The notes below the pieces were generated by a model. The model was not told the origin of the DNA and searched no databases. It worked only from the letters and a program-made list of their open reading frames with translations. From the NCBI RefSeq assembly GCF_900108225.1, contig NZ_FNUZ01000002.1:312501-376500 (forward strand): a stretch of 64,000 bases of DNA, read 5' to 3'. This DNA is from Thalassococcus halodurans. Its GTDB lineage: Bacteria; Pseudomonadota; Alphaproteobacteria; Rhodobacterales; Rhodobacteraceae. Shown one piece after another: positions 15,834-24,694 of this stretch. Within the stretch, counting starts at the first letter, position 1. Each line of letters starts with the position of its first letter. Position numbers and translations under genes: made by a program.

Positions 15834-17036
15834 TTAATCCGCTTTCTCGGCAACCAGTTTCACCGACACATCAACCCGCAGTCCAAGCTGCGTGCCATCC
15901 GCCATGTTTTCACCGACGCCATAGTTTAGGCGTTCTAGCGTCGTGCGGCCTTCCATGGTGGCGATCCCGTCCTGAATGGTCATCTGGAATGGCATCGTCA
16001 CCGGCATGGTCACGCCTTTCAGCGTCAAGGTGCCCTCTGCCGCATAGCCATCGGCCACGTTCAGGATATCGGCCTGAAAGACTGCGGTCGGGAAGGTTTC
16101 AACCGCCAGAAAGTCGCTGCCGACCGCCTGCGATGTCACCGATCCCAAAGCGATCGAACCGGTTGCGATTTCGACCGTCACTTCGCCGGTCTTGCCGGGG
16201 GCGTCCTGTTCTTCGAACGCGATATCGGCTGTCCACTGTTCAAATGTACCCTCAACCGCGCTGCCCATCTGCTGGATCGTGATGGCCAGTGTGCCGTCCT
16301 GTACCGTCCATTGGCTATCGACCTCTGCCAAATCGGCGGCGTCAGTCGGACGTGGTTCCCGTTCTTCGAACATGCCCATCGCTGTGCCCGCTGACAGCAT
16401 TACCGCCCAAACGCCAAGCGCAAGCGTGGCGCTGAACGCGTGGCTCGTTTTAGGGGCTTCGGTCGTGCCCGCAGGAACACCCTTGGTCATACGCGACAGC
16501 GTCGGGTCCTTATCGACAACCTGGTGCTTCATTGCGCCCGCCACATGCAGCGCAACAGACGCCCAAAGAACCCAGTTCAGCACTTCATGCAATGTCGACG
16601 CCACATGCGCGAGGCTTTCGGACTTGGGAACAAACGGCAGGGATTGACCGAAAGGCCACCAGATCGGCGCAAAGCCCGACGTTGCCGCGTGATAAACCCA
16701 GCCGGACAGCGGAACCAACAGGATTGATCCGTAAAGCAACCAGTGCACGGTTTCCGCGGCCAGCGTTTCCAGCTTGCGCTCAGGATGCAACGGGGTAGGG
16801 CGCGGCTGTGTCAGGGCCCACAGGATACGGGCCAAGGCGATAAAGAAGATCAGCACGCCGATTGTTTTGTGGGTCGAGAACAACGTCACTTTGGTCGCCA
16901 GTTCGGATTCGGTGCCATACGGCCATTCCTCGGCAATCAATCCGCTCGCGATCAGGAAAAAAATTCCCAAAGCAGTCAGCCAGTGAAACAAACGTGCGAC
17001 AGCGCCGTATTGAAATGCGGTGTTTTGGGCTGGCAT
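15834..17036 (-). CDS. Cytochrome b561 - YceI fusion protein
   Basis: A 400-residue fusion. Residues 1-180 form a four-helix cytochrome b561 domain with candidate heme-ligand His in RLFHWLTALG, FSTHKTIG, VHWLLYG and VALHVAGAMKHQ. A further membrane segment (about 202-222) leads to a periplasmic YceI domain (about 235-400: VDSQWTVQDGTLAITI, GVTMPVTMPFQMT, TLERLNYGVGE). It probably shuttles electrons between a membrane quinol and a barrel-bound isoprenoid. ATG 17036 is chosen for the GAGGAA 6 nt upstream rather than TTG 17063. It heads an operon with the serine hydrolase. Confidence 0.92.
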   Translation of the reverse strand: MPAQNTAFQYGAVARLFHWLTALGIFFLIASGLIAEEWPYGTESELATKVTLFSTHKTIGVLIFFIALARILWALTQPRPTPLHPERKLETLAAETVHWLLYGSILLVPLSGWVYHAATSGFAPIWWPFGQSLPFVPKSESLAHVASTLHEVLNWVLWASVALHVAGAMKHQVVDKDPTLSRMTKGVPAGTTEAPKTSHAFSATLALGVWAVMLSAGTAMGMFEEREPRPTDAADLAEVDSQWTVQDGTLAITIQQMGSAVEGTFEQWTADIAFEEQDAPGKTGEVTVEIATGSIALGSVTSQAVGSDFLAVETFPTAVFQADILNVADGYAAEGTLTLKGVTMPVTMPFQMTIQDGIATMEGRTTLERLNYGVGENMADGTQLGLRVDVSVKLVAEKAD

Positions 17037-17221
17037 GCGATTCCTCGTTAAAAATAGGGGCAAAGTGACCTTGGGTCAGGTTTTGCAGTTAGTCCTGAGA
17101 TAGTTCAACGCATCAAGGACAGGAATTGTTTCAACCACACAACCCCTGTGCATCTGTGCAAAGCGTTGCGCCTCGGGGTCACTGCCGATATTGGGGTTAA
17201 AACAAATTCGAAGAGGACACG

Positions 17222-18160
17222 ATGAGCCGAGCTTTCGTTTTTCCCGGTCAAGGGGCGCAAACTGTAGGAATGGGCCGCGATCTGGCCGATGCATATCCGG
17301 TGGCAAAGGCCGTTTTTGACGAAGTCGACGATGCTCTTGGCGAAAAGCTGAGCGATCTGATCTGGGACGGCGACATCGAAACCCTGACCCTGACGGCAAA
17401 CGCGCAGCCTGCGCTTATGGCGACCTCTCTGGCAGCATTCCGCGCGCTGGAAGCCGAAGGTGTAACTATCTCGGCGGCATCCTTCGTTGCTGGCCATTCG
17501 CTGGGGGAATACTCGGCGCTGGCCGCTGCTGGTGCTCTGACCGTGTCTGACTGCGCTCGTCTGCTGCGGACCCGTGGCAAAGCGATGCAAGAGGCAACGC
17601 CCGTTGGCACAGGTGCCATGGCCGCCATTCTGGGCCTTGATCTGGATGCCGTGCGCGAAGTGGCCGAGGCCGCTGCACAGGGTGACGTGTGTCAGGCTGC
17701 GAATGACAACGATCCTGCACAAGTTGTCGTGTCTGGTGACAAAGCCGCCGTTGAACGCGCGGTCGAGATCGCCAAGGAAAAGGGTGCGAAACGCGCGTTG
17801 CTTCTGCCTGTGTCCGCACCGTTCCATTCGGCTTTGATGGCACCTGCTGCGGAAGTGATGAAATCGGCATTGGCCGAGGTTGCGATTAGCGCACCTGCCG
17901 TGCCTGTTGTTGCAAACGTCCGCGCCGAGGCGGTGAACGATCCTGAAACCATTCGTCAACTGTTGGTCGAACAAGTCACGGGCTCGGTTCGCTGGCGTGA
18001 ATCGGTTCAGTGGATGGCAGCGCAAGGCGTGACAGAGGCGTGGGAAATCGGAGCGGGCAAAGCACTGTCCGGCATGATCAAGCGTATTGACCGTTCGGTC
18101 GCGACACGTGCCGTGGGCACGCCCGCTGATGTGACCGCTGCTGCAGAAGCTTTGGCGTAA
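17222..18160 (+). CDS. fabD: Malonyl-CoA:ACP transacylase
   Basis: A 312-residue enzyme that loads malonyl groups onto acyl carrier protein for fatty acid synthesis. N-terminal FVFPGQGAQTVGMGRDL, the nucleophile elbow GHSLGEYSAL (Ser near 92) and the catalytic His in VSAPFHSALM (near 200) are present. Length is normal. GAGGA precedes the ATG. fabG follows after 42 bp. Confidence 0.97.
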   Translation: MSRAFVFPGQGAQTVGMGRDLADAYPVAKAVFDEVDDALGEKLSDLIWDGDIETLTLTANAQPALMATSLAAFRALEAEGVTISAASFVAGHSLGEYSALAAAGALTVSDCARLLRTRGKAMQEATPVGTGAMAAILGLDLDAVREVAEAAAQGDVCQAANDNDPAQVVVSGDKAAVERAVEIAKEKGAKRALLLPVSAPFHSALMAPAAEVMKSALAEVAISAPAVPVVANVRAEAVNDPETIRQLLVEQVTGSVRWRESVQWMAAQGVTEAWEIGAGKALSGMIKRIDRSVATRAVGTPADVTAAAEALA

Positions 18161-18202
18161 AGAATTAAGATCCGCGCTGAACGCGCAGGGAAGGAGAAAA
18201 TT

Positions 18203-18940
18203 ATGTTCGACCTGACAGGAAAATGCGCCCTGATCACCGGCGCGTCCGGTGGTATCGGTGGCGAGATCGCAAAATCGTTGCATGCAGCTGGCGCAACCGT
18301 TGGTCTTTCGGGCACCCGCGAAGCGCCGCTTCAGGAACTGGCCGCGACCCTTGGCGATCGTGCACATGTCCTGCCGTGCAACCTGTCTGACGCAGATGCG
18401 GTCAATGCGCTGCCCAAACAAGCGGCTGAGGCGATGGGTGCTGTCGACATTCTGGTGAACAACGCAGGCATCACCCGTGACAACCTGTTCATGCGCATGT
18501 CCGAAGACGAATGGAACGCTGTGCTTGAGGTCAACCTGACCGCCACGTTCCGCCTGTGCAAAGGCGTTCTGCGCGGCATGATGAAGTCACGCTGGGGCCG
18601 CATCGTGAATATCTCGTCCGTGGTTGGCGCAACCGGCAACCCTGGGCAGGGCAACTATGCGGCCGCGAAAGCCGGTATGGTCGGCATGTCCAAGTCGCTG
18701 GCATATGAAGTTGCATCGCGCGGTATCACTGTGAACTCTGTCGCACCGGGTTTCATCGAAACCGCGATGACTGACAAACTGAATGATGATCAGAAATCTG
18801 CCATCCTTCAGCAAATTCCGGCGGGCCGTATGGGCACGTCAGAAGAAATCGCCGCTGCTGTTCTGTATCTTGCAAGCCCCGAGGCTGGTTATGTGACCGG
18901 CTCGACCTTGCATGTGAACGGCGGGATGGCGATGTTGTAA
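18203..18940 (+). CDS. fabG: 3-oxoacyl-[ACP] reductase
   Basis: A 245-residue short-chain dehydrogenase that reduces beta-ketoacyl-ACP with NADPH. The cofactor loop is TGASGGIGGEI, with NNAGITRD, the catalytic Ser in NISSVVG and the Y-A-A-A-K pair in GNYAAAKAG. C-terminal GYVTGSTLHVNGGMAML is the FabG ending. GAAGGAG lies 7 nt before the ATG. It is second in fabD-fabG, with acpP 218 bp downstream behind its own promoter. Confidence 0.97.
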   Translation: MFDLTGKCALITGASGGIGGEIAKSLHAAGATVGLSGTREAPLQELAATLGDRAHVLPCNLSDADAVNALPKQAAEAMGAVDILVNNAGITRDNLFMRMSEDEWNAVLEVNLTATFRLCKGVLRGMMKSRWGRIVNISSVVGATGNPGQGNYAAAKAGMVGMSKSLAYEVASRGITVNSVAPGFIETAMTDKLNDDQKSAILQQIPAGRMGTSEEIAAAVLYLASPEAGYVTGSTLHVNGGMAML

Positions 18941-18983
18941 CAACGCTGGCCGCTTTGTCGGTCCCGCAATGTCGGGAAAGCGT

Positions 18984-19011
18984 TTGCCAAACTGAGCGCT
19001 TGTGCTATAGG
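18984..19011 (+). promoter_or_regulatory. Candidate promoter of acpP
   Basis: TTGCCA and TATAGG stand 16 bp apart in the 218-bp gap before acpP, leaving a leader of about 140 nt. This fits separate high-level transcription of acyl carrier protein. Confidence 0.48.
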
Positions 19012-19158
19012 CGCTCGCAGTTTCAAAGCCCGATGGGGGTGGGGGCTTCGGCCTTTGTCTTTTCGGGGGACAACCGCCCGCAAGGGTAAATCGCTCCAGC
19101 CCATTTGGGTTTTGGGCAACATGGGCGACACGGCCCAAACGAAATGTGAGGAAAGAAC

Positions 19159-19392
19159 ATGAGCGATATCGCAGATCGCGTGCGTAAGATTGTGGTCGAA
19201 CATCTCGGCGTTGAAGAAGAGAAAGTCGTCGAAAGCGCTTCCTTCATCGACGATCTGGGCGCAGACAGCCTTGACACTGTTGAGCTGGTTATGGCGTTCG
19301 AAGAAGAATTCGGCATCGAAATCCCCGACGACGCGGCTGAAACCATTCAGTCCTTCGGCGACGCGGTAAAGTTCATCAAAGAAGCGGCCTAA
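19159..19392 (+). CDS. acpP: Acyl carrier protein
   Basis: A 77-residue acidic four-helix protein that carries growing acyl chains on 4'-phosphopantetheine. The attachment site is Ser37 in [12 protein letters not shown]. The sequence is full-length and canonical. GAGGAAAG precedes the ATG. No fabF follows; instead comes a terminator and a convergent brkB-like gene. Confidence 0.98.
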   Translation: MSDIADRVRKIVVEHLGVEEEKVVESASFIDDLGADSLDTVELVMAFEEEFGIEIPDDAAETIQSFGDAVKFIKEAA

Positions 19393-19413
19393 GCCACTCT
19401 TTGATCCGAATAG

Positions 19414-19446
19414 AAACGGCGCTCTGGTTTCAGAGCGCCGTTTTTC
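19414..19446 (+). terminator. Rho-independent terminator of acpP
   Basis: AAACGGCGCTCTG and CAGAGCGCCGTTT pair perfectly around GTTT, followed by T5CTTTG. Confidence 0.94.
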
Positions 19447-19465
19447 TTTGTCTGTTGGTTTTCTG

Positions 19466-20413
19466 TCAGGTCGTCGGTTCGCCGTCGGGCAGGGTATCGG
19501 CCTTAACAGCGCCCCGTTGGCCCAGAATACGTTCGTCGCCCACGGTAGTGTCCGGACGTGCCTGATGCTCCATCTCGGCATTCAGGGTGGCCCCCAGAAG
19601 AACGATGTAGGCCGACATCCAAAGCCACGTCAGCAGTACAATAACACCACCCAACGCCCCATAGGTTTCGTTGTAGGTGCCAAAGTTCTGCGCATAGACC
19701 GAAAAGGCGTTTGTGGCGATCATCCACAAAACCGTCGCTATCAGCGCGCCGGGAGATACCCAGCGCCACTTTGCACTGCGCCGTGACGGCGCGAAGCGGT
19801 AGAGAAACGAAAATCCCCCGACGATCAGAATAGTCACGATCAGCAAGCGGCCCAGCGTGACAGCCATTTCAACTTCGGGCGGGATCCAAAAGAACTTTAG
19901 AACGACGGGCAAAACGATCATCAGGCCCGTCGACACCAAGACGCCAAAAATCAGTCCCAGCGCCATACCAACGGCTGTCAGGTTCAAAACCAGAAAGCCG
20001 CGCTTTTCCTTTTCGCCGTAGGCCACATTCAGGCCCGACATCAACGTTTTTACGCCCTTTACGGCGCCGTAGTAGGCCAGAAGGAACGACACCAGCGCTG
20101 CCAGCCCTGTGCGCGTCGCGTCGCCACCAGCCACGTCCAGCACCTGTTCCTGAAGGATGCCCGCCGCGTCGGGCGGCAAGACCTCTGCCAGTTGGTCCAA
20201 CTGGTTGGTCACATCGACAGGATCAAGGAAAAAGCCCGCAATGGACACCAAGGCGGTAAATGAGGGGAATATCGCAAGCAGCCCGAAGAAGGCAACACCA
20301 GCCGACACAACCGACACATGGTCTTCGGTCACGCGCTGAAAAAGGCGTTTCACAATCTGGAACCACCCCTGTCGCGGGATGTGATGCGGTTTTCGTGCGT
20401 CGTGTCCGTTCAC
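19466..20413 (-). CDS. YihY/BrkB family inner-membrane protein
   Basis: About 315 residues with six membrane segments. Family blocks are DHVSVVSAGVAFFGLLAIFPS near the first helix, FLLAYYGAVKGVKTLMSGLNVAYGE, and YGALGGVIVLLTWLWMSAYIVLLGATLNAE near the end. The molecular role of the family is unsettled; some members were once called RNase BN, wrongly. I take GTG 20413, preceded by AAGGCAGG, because longer in-frame starts run into the terminator of the upstream gene (20491-20525). The C-terminal tail (residues 285-315) is polar. Confidence 0.86.
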   Translation of the reverse strand: MNGHDARKPHHIPRQGWFQIVKRLFQRVTEDHVSVVSAGVAFFGLLAIFPSFTALVSIAGFFLDPVDVTNQLDQLAEVLPPDAAGILQEQVLDVAGGDATRTGLAALVSFLLAYYGAVKGVKTLMSGLNVAYGEKEKRGFLVLNLTAVGMALGLIFGVLVSTGLMIVLPVVLKFFWIPPEVEMAVTLGRLLIVTILIVGGFSFLYRFAPSRRSAKWRWVSPGALIATVLWMIATNAFSVYAQNFGTYNETYGALGGVIVLLTWLWMSAYIVLLGATLNAEMEHQARPDTTVGDERILGQRGAVKADTLPDGEPTT

Positions 20414-20490
20414 GGGCCTGCCTTGTACAATGATCCTTCTGATCAACGTATCACACGGCTGTGAGTTCCAGCGGAAGGAAAAACGCACAG

Positions 20491-20525
20491 AAAAAGCCGC
20501 CGGTCAGTGTGCTGACCAGCGGCTT
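20491..20525 (-). terminator. Rho-independent terminator of the iron-binding protein gene
   Basis: On the minus strand AAGCCGCTGGTCAG / CTGACCGGCGGCTT form a 14-bp stem with one mismatch, a 4-nt loop and T5, about 20 bp after the stop. Confidence 0.92.
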
Positions 20526-20545
20526 CTGGGGACTTCGCTGCTAAA

Positions 20546-21547
20546 TCAGCCGTCGAAGTTGATTTCTTCCATGATCTTCAGGGCATCTGCACGCAGCGCA
20601 GCCAGATCCATCAGGTTCACTTGGTCTGTAGTGAAATCACCCCAGGACTGAACCAGTTCGGAACGATCTACACCGGCTTTGACCGGGAATTCATAGTTGG
20701 TTTCCGCGTAAACATGCTGCGCTTCGTCGGAAGCGAGGAATTCCATGAAGGCTTTTGCGTCTTCTGCGTGCGGAGCCGCTTTGGTCATTGCAACGCCGGA
20801 TACGTTCATGTGTGTGCCGCCGTCAGCGAAGGACGGGTACACAACGTTGACCGAGTTCGCCCATGCTGTCTGCTCTTCGTCTGCCAGCATTTTGCCCATG
20901 TAGTAAGTATTGCCGAGCGAGATATCGCATTCGCCCGCCCAGATCGCCTTAACCTGTGCGCGGTCATTGCCTTGGGGCTTGCGTGCCAGATTGTTTTTCA
21001 GGCCCTGCGCCCATTCCTTGGCCGCGTCATAGCCGTGGTGATGGATCACAGCGGACAGCAGAGCAAGGTTGTAGGGGTGTGTGCCGGAACGGGTGCAGAT
21101 TTTGCCTTCCCACTTGGGGTCTGCCAGATCTTCGTATGTTGTGATTTCCGCCGGATCGACGCGATCCTTGGCCGCGTAAACGATACGGGCACGTGTTGTA
21201 ACGCCGAACCACTGGTTGCCTGGATCACGGAACTCTGCCGGGATAGCCGCGGCCAGAACATCGCTTTCAACCGCTTGTGTGACGCCAGCGTCTACTGCTT
21301 GGCTCAGGCGGGAAATGTCGACGGTCATGATGATATCGGCGGGGGAACGGTCACCCTCAGCCTGAAGGCGTTCGGTCAGCCCCTTGTCGAGGTACACAAC
21401 GTTGGTTTCGATGCCTGTCGCCGCGGTGAAAGCATCCGTGATAGGCGCGATCAGCTCAGGCTGACGCTGAGAGTAGATGTTCACTTCCGCAGAGGCAGAG
21501 GTTGCAGCCATAACAAGGGCCAGAGCTGTCATCGAATAACGGGTCAT
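20546..21547 (-). CDS. Fe(3+) ABC transporter periplasmic binding protein
   Basis: A 333-residue exported solute-binding protein of the FbpA/FutA class. Signal peptide MTRYSMTALALVMAATSASA, mature start EVNIYSQRQPELIAP. Iron-ligand features are Tyr in VNIYSQRQ and the adjacent Tyr pair in GNTYYMGKM. SGTHPYNLALL and ADGGTHMNVSGVAMTKAAP are family blocks. It delivers ferric iron to an inner-membrane ABC permease, but neither permease nor ATPase genes lie beside it. It is monocistronic between its own promoter candidate and a terminator. Confidence 0.93.
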   Translation of the reverse strand: MTRYSMTALALVMAATSASAEVNIYSQRQPELIAPITDAFTAATGIETNVVYLDKGLTERLQAEGDRSPADIIMTVDISRLSQAVDAGVTQAVESDVLAAAIPAEFRDPGNQWFGVTTRARIVYAAKDRVDPAEITTYEDLADPKWEGKICTRSGTHPYNLALLSAVIHHHGYDAAKEWAQGLKNNLARKPQGNDRAQVKAIWAGECDISLGNTYYMGKMLADEEQTAWANSVNVVYPSFADGGTHMNVSGVAMTKAAPHAEDAKAFMEFLASDEAQHVYAETNYEFPVKAGVDRSELVQSWGDFTTDQVNLMDLAALRADALKIMEEINFDG

Positions 21548-21581
21548 CGGGTAACTCCAATTGGGTGTTAGATTACCTCGC

Positions 21582-21610
21582 CTAATGCCCGACTAAAAAA
21601 CTCAGGTCAA
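21582..21610 (-). promoter_or_regulatory. Candidate promoter of the iron-binding protein gene
   Basis: On the minus strand TTGACC and CATTAG stand 17 bp apart about 35 bp before the ATG. Within it lies TGA-N9-TCG, one base off the TGA-N9-TCA iron-rhodo-box that RirA or related regulators use in alphaproteobacteria. Iron control is plausible, not shown. Confidence 0.35.
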
Positions 21611-21622
21611 TACCCGAATAAA

Positions 21623-22444
21623 TTAATCGGAAATATTTTGCCCAGCCTTATCCAGCGCTTTTGCTTCGTCCCAAAGGGCGTCCATTTCCTCGAGCGTACT
21701 GTCCGAAGGATGCCGTCCGTCAGCGGCCAACGATTTCTCTATGTACTTGAAACGACGCGTAAATTTGGAATTGGCGGCCCGAAGTGCTTTTTCCGGATCG
21801 ACATCCAGATGGCGGCCCAGATTGGCCATCACAAACAACAGGTCCCCGAATTCTTCTTCCAGATGTTCAGGGTTATTGGCTTGAGCCACTTCCTGCGCTT
21901 CTTCCACAAGCTTGTCCAAAACCATCGAGATTTCCGGCCAGTCGAATCCTACGCGGGCCGCGCGTTTTTGCAGTTTCACCGCGCGCATCAGCGCCGGCAG
22001 GCCCATGGCGACACCATCAAGAACGCCGCCTTCGGACTTCGCTGCGCGTTCGGCGGCTTTGACTGCTTCCCAGTCTTTCGTTTGCTGCTCTGCGGACTTT
22101 TGATTTGATTCATCGCCAAACACATGGGGATGGCGCGACACCATTTTGTCCGAAATGGCATTCACAACGTCATTGAACGCGAAAAGCCCCATGTCCTGTG
22201 CGATCTGCGCGTGAAAGACCGACTGAAACAGAAGATCGCCCAATTCATCCTTCAGCTCATCATAGGCCTTGCGTTCGATCGCATCGGACACTTCGTGCGC
22301 TTCTTCAATTGTGTAGGGGGCGATGGTTTCAAAGCTTTGTTCCACATCCCATGGACAGCCGGTTTCCGGATCACGCAACCTGCGCATGATCTCAAGCAGA
22401 CGTTCCATGCCGGCATCAGAGTTGTGAACCAAATTTTCGCTCAT
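21623..22444 (-). CDS. mazG: Nucleoside triphosphate pyrophosphohydrolase
   Basis: A 273-residue protein with two MazG domains in tandem. Domain 1 holds DPETGCPWDVEQSFETIAPY and EEAHEVSDAI...DELKDELGDLL (residues about 17-75). Domain 2 holds KLVEEAQEVAQA...EHLEEEFGDLLFV (about 175-215). Glu/Asp in the E-x-x-E-x(n)-E-x-x-D pattern bind Mg. It hydrolyses NTPs to NMP and PPi, cleaning nucleotide pools. ATG 22444 follows AAGGAAGGG. It is divergent from the M20 amidohydrolase, 62 bp away. Confidence 0.95.
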   Translation of the reverse strand: MSENLVHNSDAGMERLLEIMRRLRDPETGCPWDVEQSFETIAPYTIEEAHEVSDAIERKAYDELKDELGDLLFQSVFHAQIAQDMGLFAFNDVVNAISDKMVSRHPHVFGDESNQKSAEQQTKDWEAVKAAERAAKSEGGVLDGVAMGLPALMRAVKLQKRAARVGFDWPEISMVLDKLVEEAQEVAQANNPEHLEEEFGDLLFVMANLGRHLDVDPEKALRAANSKFTRRFKYIEKSLAADGRHPSDSTLEEMDALWDEAKALDKAGQNISD

Positions 22445-22506
22445 GGCGATTGCCCTTCCTTCATCGTCATGACAAGCCTGAACCACGACCCAAGGAGTGT
22501 CCAGAC

Positions 22507-23676
22507 ATGGCCGTAGTGAATCGCATCGCCGCGTATCAGGAAGAGATGAAGGGATGGCGCAGGCATCTGCATCAGTACCCTGAATTGGGGCTGGAATGTT
22601 ATGACACAGCGGCGTTTGTCGTTGAGCGCCTTAAAGAATTCGGTGTCGACGAAATCCATACCGGCATCGCGGAAACCGGCGTCGTGGCCTTGATCCATGG
22701 ACAGGAAAAAGGCGGTGTGACAGGGCTTCGTGCCGATATGGATGCCTTGCCGATGGAAGAAGAGACTGGCGCTCAATATGCGTCGAAAATTTCCGGTAAA
22801 ATGCATGCCTGTGGCCATGATGGTCATACGACGATGCTTTTGGGGGCGGCCAAATACCTTGCCGAGACGCGCAAGTTCTCGGGCACGGTCGCACTGATTT
22901 TCCAACCGGCAGAAGAAACCATCGGTGGCGGCGGCCTTATGGTCGACGAGGGCATGATGGAACGCTTCGGCATCGAAGAGGTTTACGCCCTACACACAGA
23001 CCCGAACGGCGAGGTCGGGACGTTCAGCACCTGTCTGGGGCCAATCATGGCCGCTGTAGACGACTTTGACATCGTTCTGCGCGGGAAAGGCGGGCATGCG
23101 GCCCATCCTAATGAAAACATTGATCCAATTCCTGCGGCACTTAGCATCGGTATGGCATTGCAGACGATCAGTTCGCGTAATGCAGATCCTTTGGGGGCAA
23201 TTGTCGTGTCTCTGACGCAGGTGCAGGCGGGCTCGGCCAAGAACGTAACGCCGGAAACGGTGCTGTTGGCGGGCACGGTCCGAACCTTTGATCCTGCAAT
23301 TCGGGAAATGGCCGAAAAGCGTCTGCGAGAAATCGTTCAAGGTCAGGCGGCAAGTTATTGTTTAACGGCGGAAATCGATTATCAAAAGTCCTATCCGCCA
23401 ACCATCAATCACGCGGCTCAAACAGAATTTGCCGTCGCGGTCGCGTCCGAGGTCTGCGGTTCCGAAAACATCATCGACGACATTAAACCCTCTATGGGCG
23501 CAGAAGATTTTTCGTATATGCTGAATGCACGACCGGGGGCATATTTGCAGATCGGACAGGGGCTCGGTCCGTCGCTGCATCATCCGAAATTCGACTTCAA
23601 CGACGAAATCGCGCCAATCGGGGCAAGCTTTTTTGCCCGCCTCATTGAAACACGCCAGCCGCTGAATAAGGACTGA
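22507..23676 (+). CDS. M20 family amidohydrolase (hippurate/indole-acetyl amino acid hydrolase-like)
   Basis: A 389-residue metal-dependent amidohydrolase. Family marks are MKGWRRHLHQYPELGLECYDTA (in part), LRADMDALPM, KMHACGHDGHTTMLLG (metal Cys and His), FQPAEETIGGGG and the dimerisation-domain RGKGGHAAHP. Substrates in this family are N-acyl amino acids. The exact one is not determined by sequence. AAGGAG lies 11 nt before ATG 22507. The agmatinase gene starts 4 bp after its stop, so they are surely co-transcribed. Confidence 0.93.
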   Translation: MAVVNRIAAYQEEMKGWRRHLHQYPELGLECYDTAAFVVERLKEFGVDEIHTGIAETGVVALIHGQEKGGVTGLRADMDALPMEEETGAQYASKISGKMHACGHDGHTTMLLGAAKYLAETRKFSGTVALIFQPAEETIGGGGLMVDEGMMERFGIEEVYALHTDPNGEVGTFSTCLGPIMAAVDDFDIVLRGKGGHAAHPNENIDPIPAALSIGMALQTISSRNADPLGAIVVSLTQVQAGSAKNVTPETVLLAGTVRTFDPAIREMAEKRLREIVQGQAASYCLTAEIDYQKSYPPTINHAAQTEFAVAVASEVCGSENIIDDIKPSMGAEDFSYMLNARPGAYLQIGQGLGPSLHHPKFDFNDEIAPIGASFFARLIETRQPLNKD

Positions 23677-23680
23677 ATGA

Positions 23681-24649
23681 ATGGCACTGGAAGACGCAAA
23701 AAACCAGATTGATCATGCGTTTACACGTGAAAGTGCACGTGGTTTAAGCTATGAGAACGCCTTTGCTGGCGCGCCATCTTTCCTGCGTCGTCGCTATACC
23801 AAAGACCTTTCTGGCGTCGATCTGGCTGTCACGGGTATTCCGTTTGATCAGGCGGTGACAAACCGGCCTGGTTGCCGCTTTGGCCCACGCGCGATCCGCG
23901 AGGCGTCGAGCCTGCAACCCTATGATCCGCCTTACGGTTGGGATTTCGATCCGTTGTCAGAATTTTCCGTTATTGATTATGGGGATATGGCGTTTGATTA
24001 CGCAAAGACATCAACTGTTCCGGCTGGCATCACGAGCCACATCAAGACCATCTTGGATGCTGGCGCTGCGTCTCTGACTTTGGGCGGTGATCACTTCATC
24101 ACTCTGCCGATCCTGCGTGCCTACGCTGAGAAATATGGGCCGCTCGCAATGGTTCAGTTCGATGCGCATTCCGACAGTTGGATCGACGATGATCCGGACA
24201 GAATTGATCACGGGACGTTTGTTTACAAGGCCGTGAAAGAAGGACTGATCATCCCGGAACGCTCTGTATCTATCGGTATTCGAACAACAAATCCTGATAC
24301 GATGGGCGTGAACATCATCGACGCGCCCGAAGTGCATCGCGCAGGCCCCGATACAGTCGCTGCCAAAATCAAGAATATCGTCGGCGATACCCCGTGCTAT
24401 CTGACCTTTGACATCGATTGCCTTGATCCGGCCTTTGCACCGGGTACGGGCACTCCGGTCTGGGGCGGATTAACTTCGGGTCAAGCGGCGTTGATCTTGC
24501 GGGAAATCGCCGGTTTGAACGTTGTGGGTGGTGATGTGGTTGAAGTATCACCAGCTTACGATACGACTGGTGCGACGGCTGTCGCCGGAGCGCATGTGGC
24601 GATGGAAATCCTGTGCCTCTGGGGCTGGACGCGTCGTGGTTCTGAATAA
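23681..24649 (+). CDS. speB: Agmatinase / ureohydrolase
   Basis: A 322-residue Mn-dependent ureohydrolase, probably releasing urea from agmatine to give putrescine. Metal ligands sit in LGGDHFIT, FDAHSDSW, and DIDCLDPAFAPGTGTP. RIDHGTFVYKA is also characteristic. Closely related guanidinobutyrase or guanidinopropionase activity cannot be excluded. It follows the M20 amidohydrolase by 4 bp, hinting at a small nitrogen-scavenging operon. The conserved end is GDVVEVSPAYDTTG. Confidence 0.9.
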   Translation: MALEDAKNQIDHAFTRESARGLSYENAFAGAPSFLRRRYTKDLSGVDLAVTGIPFDQAVTNRPGCRFGPRAIREASSLQPYDPPYGWDFDPLSEFSVIDYGDMAFDYAKTSTVPAGITSHIKTILDAGAASLTLGGDHFITLPILRAYAEKYGPLAMVQFDAHSDSWIDDDPDRIDHGTFVYKAVKEGLIIPERSVSIGIRTTNPDTMGVNIIDAPEVHRAGPDTVAAKIKNIVGDTPCYLTFDIDCLDPAFAPGTGTPVWGGLTSGQAALILREIAGLNVVGGDVVEVSPAYDTTGATAVAGAHVAMEILCLWGWTRRGSE

Positions 24650-24694
24650 GTGACACTGGTTTTTCGATAACACCGGGACAACAGGTGGGAAGAG

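Noticed and set aside
17105-18421. A 438-codon minus-strand frame opposite fabD/fabG
   Set aside because: Antisense to two clear fatty acid genes; His/Arg/Cys-rich nonsense composition.
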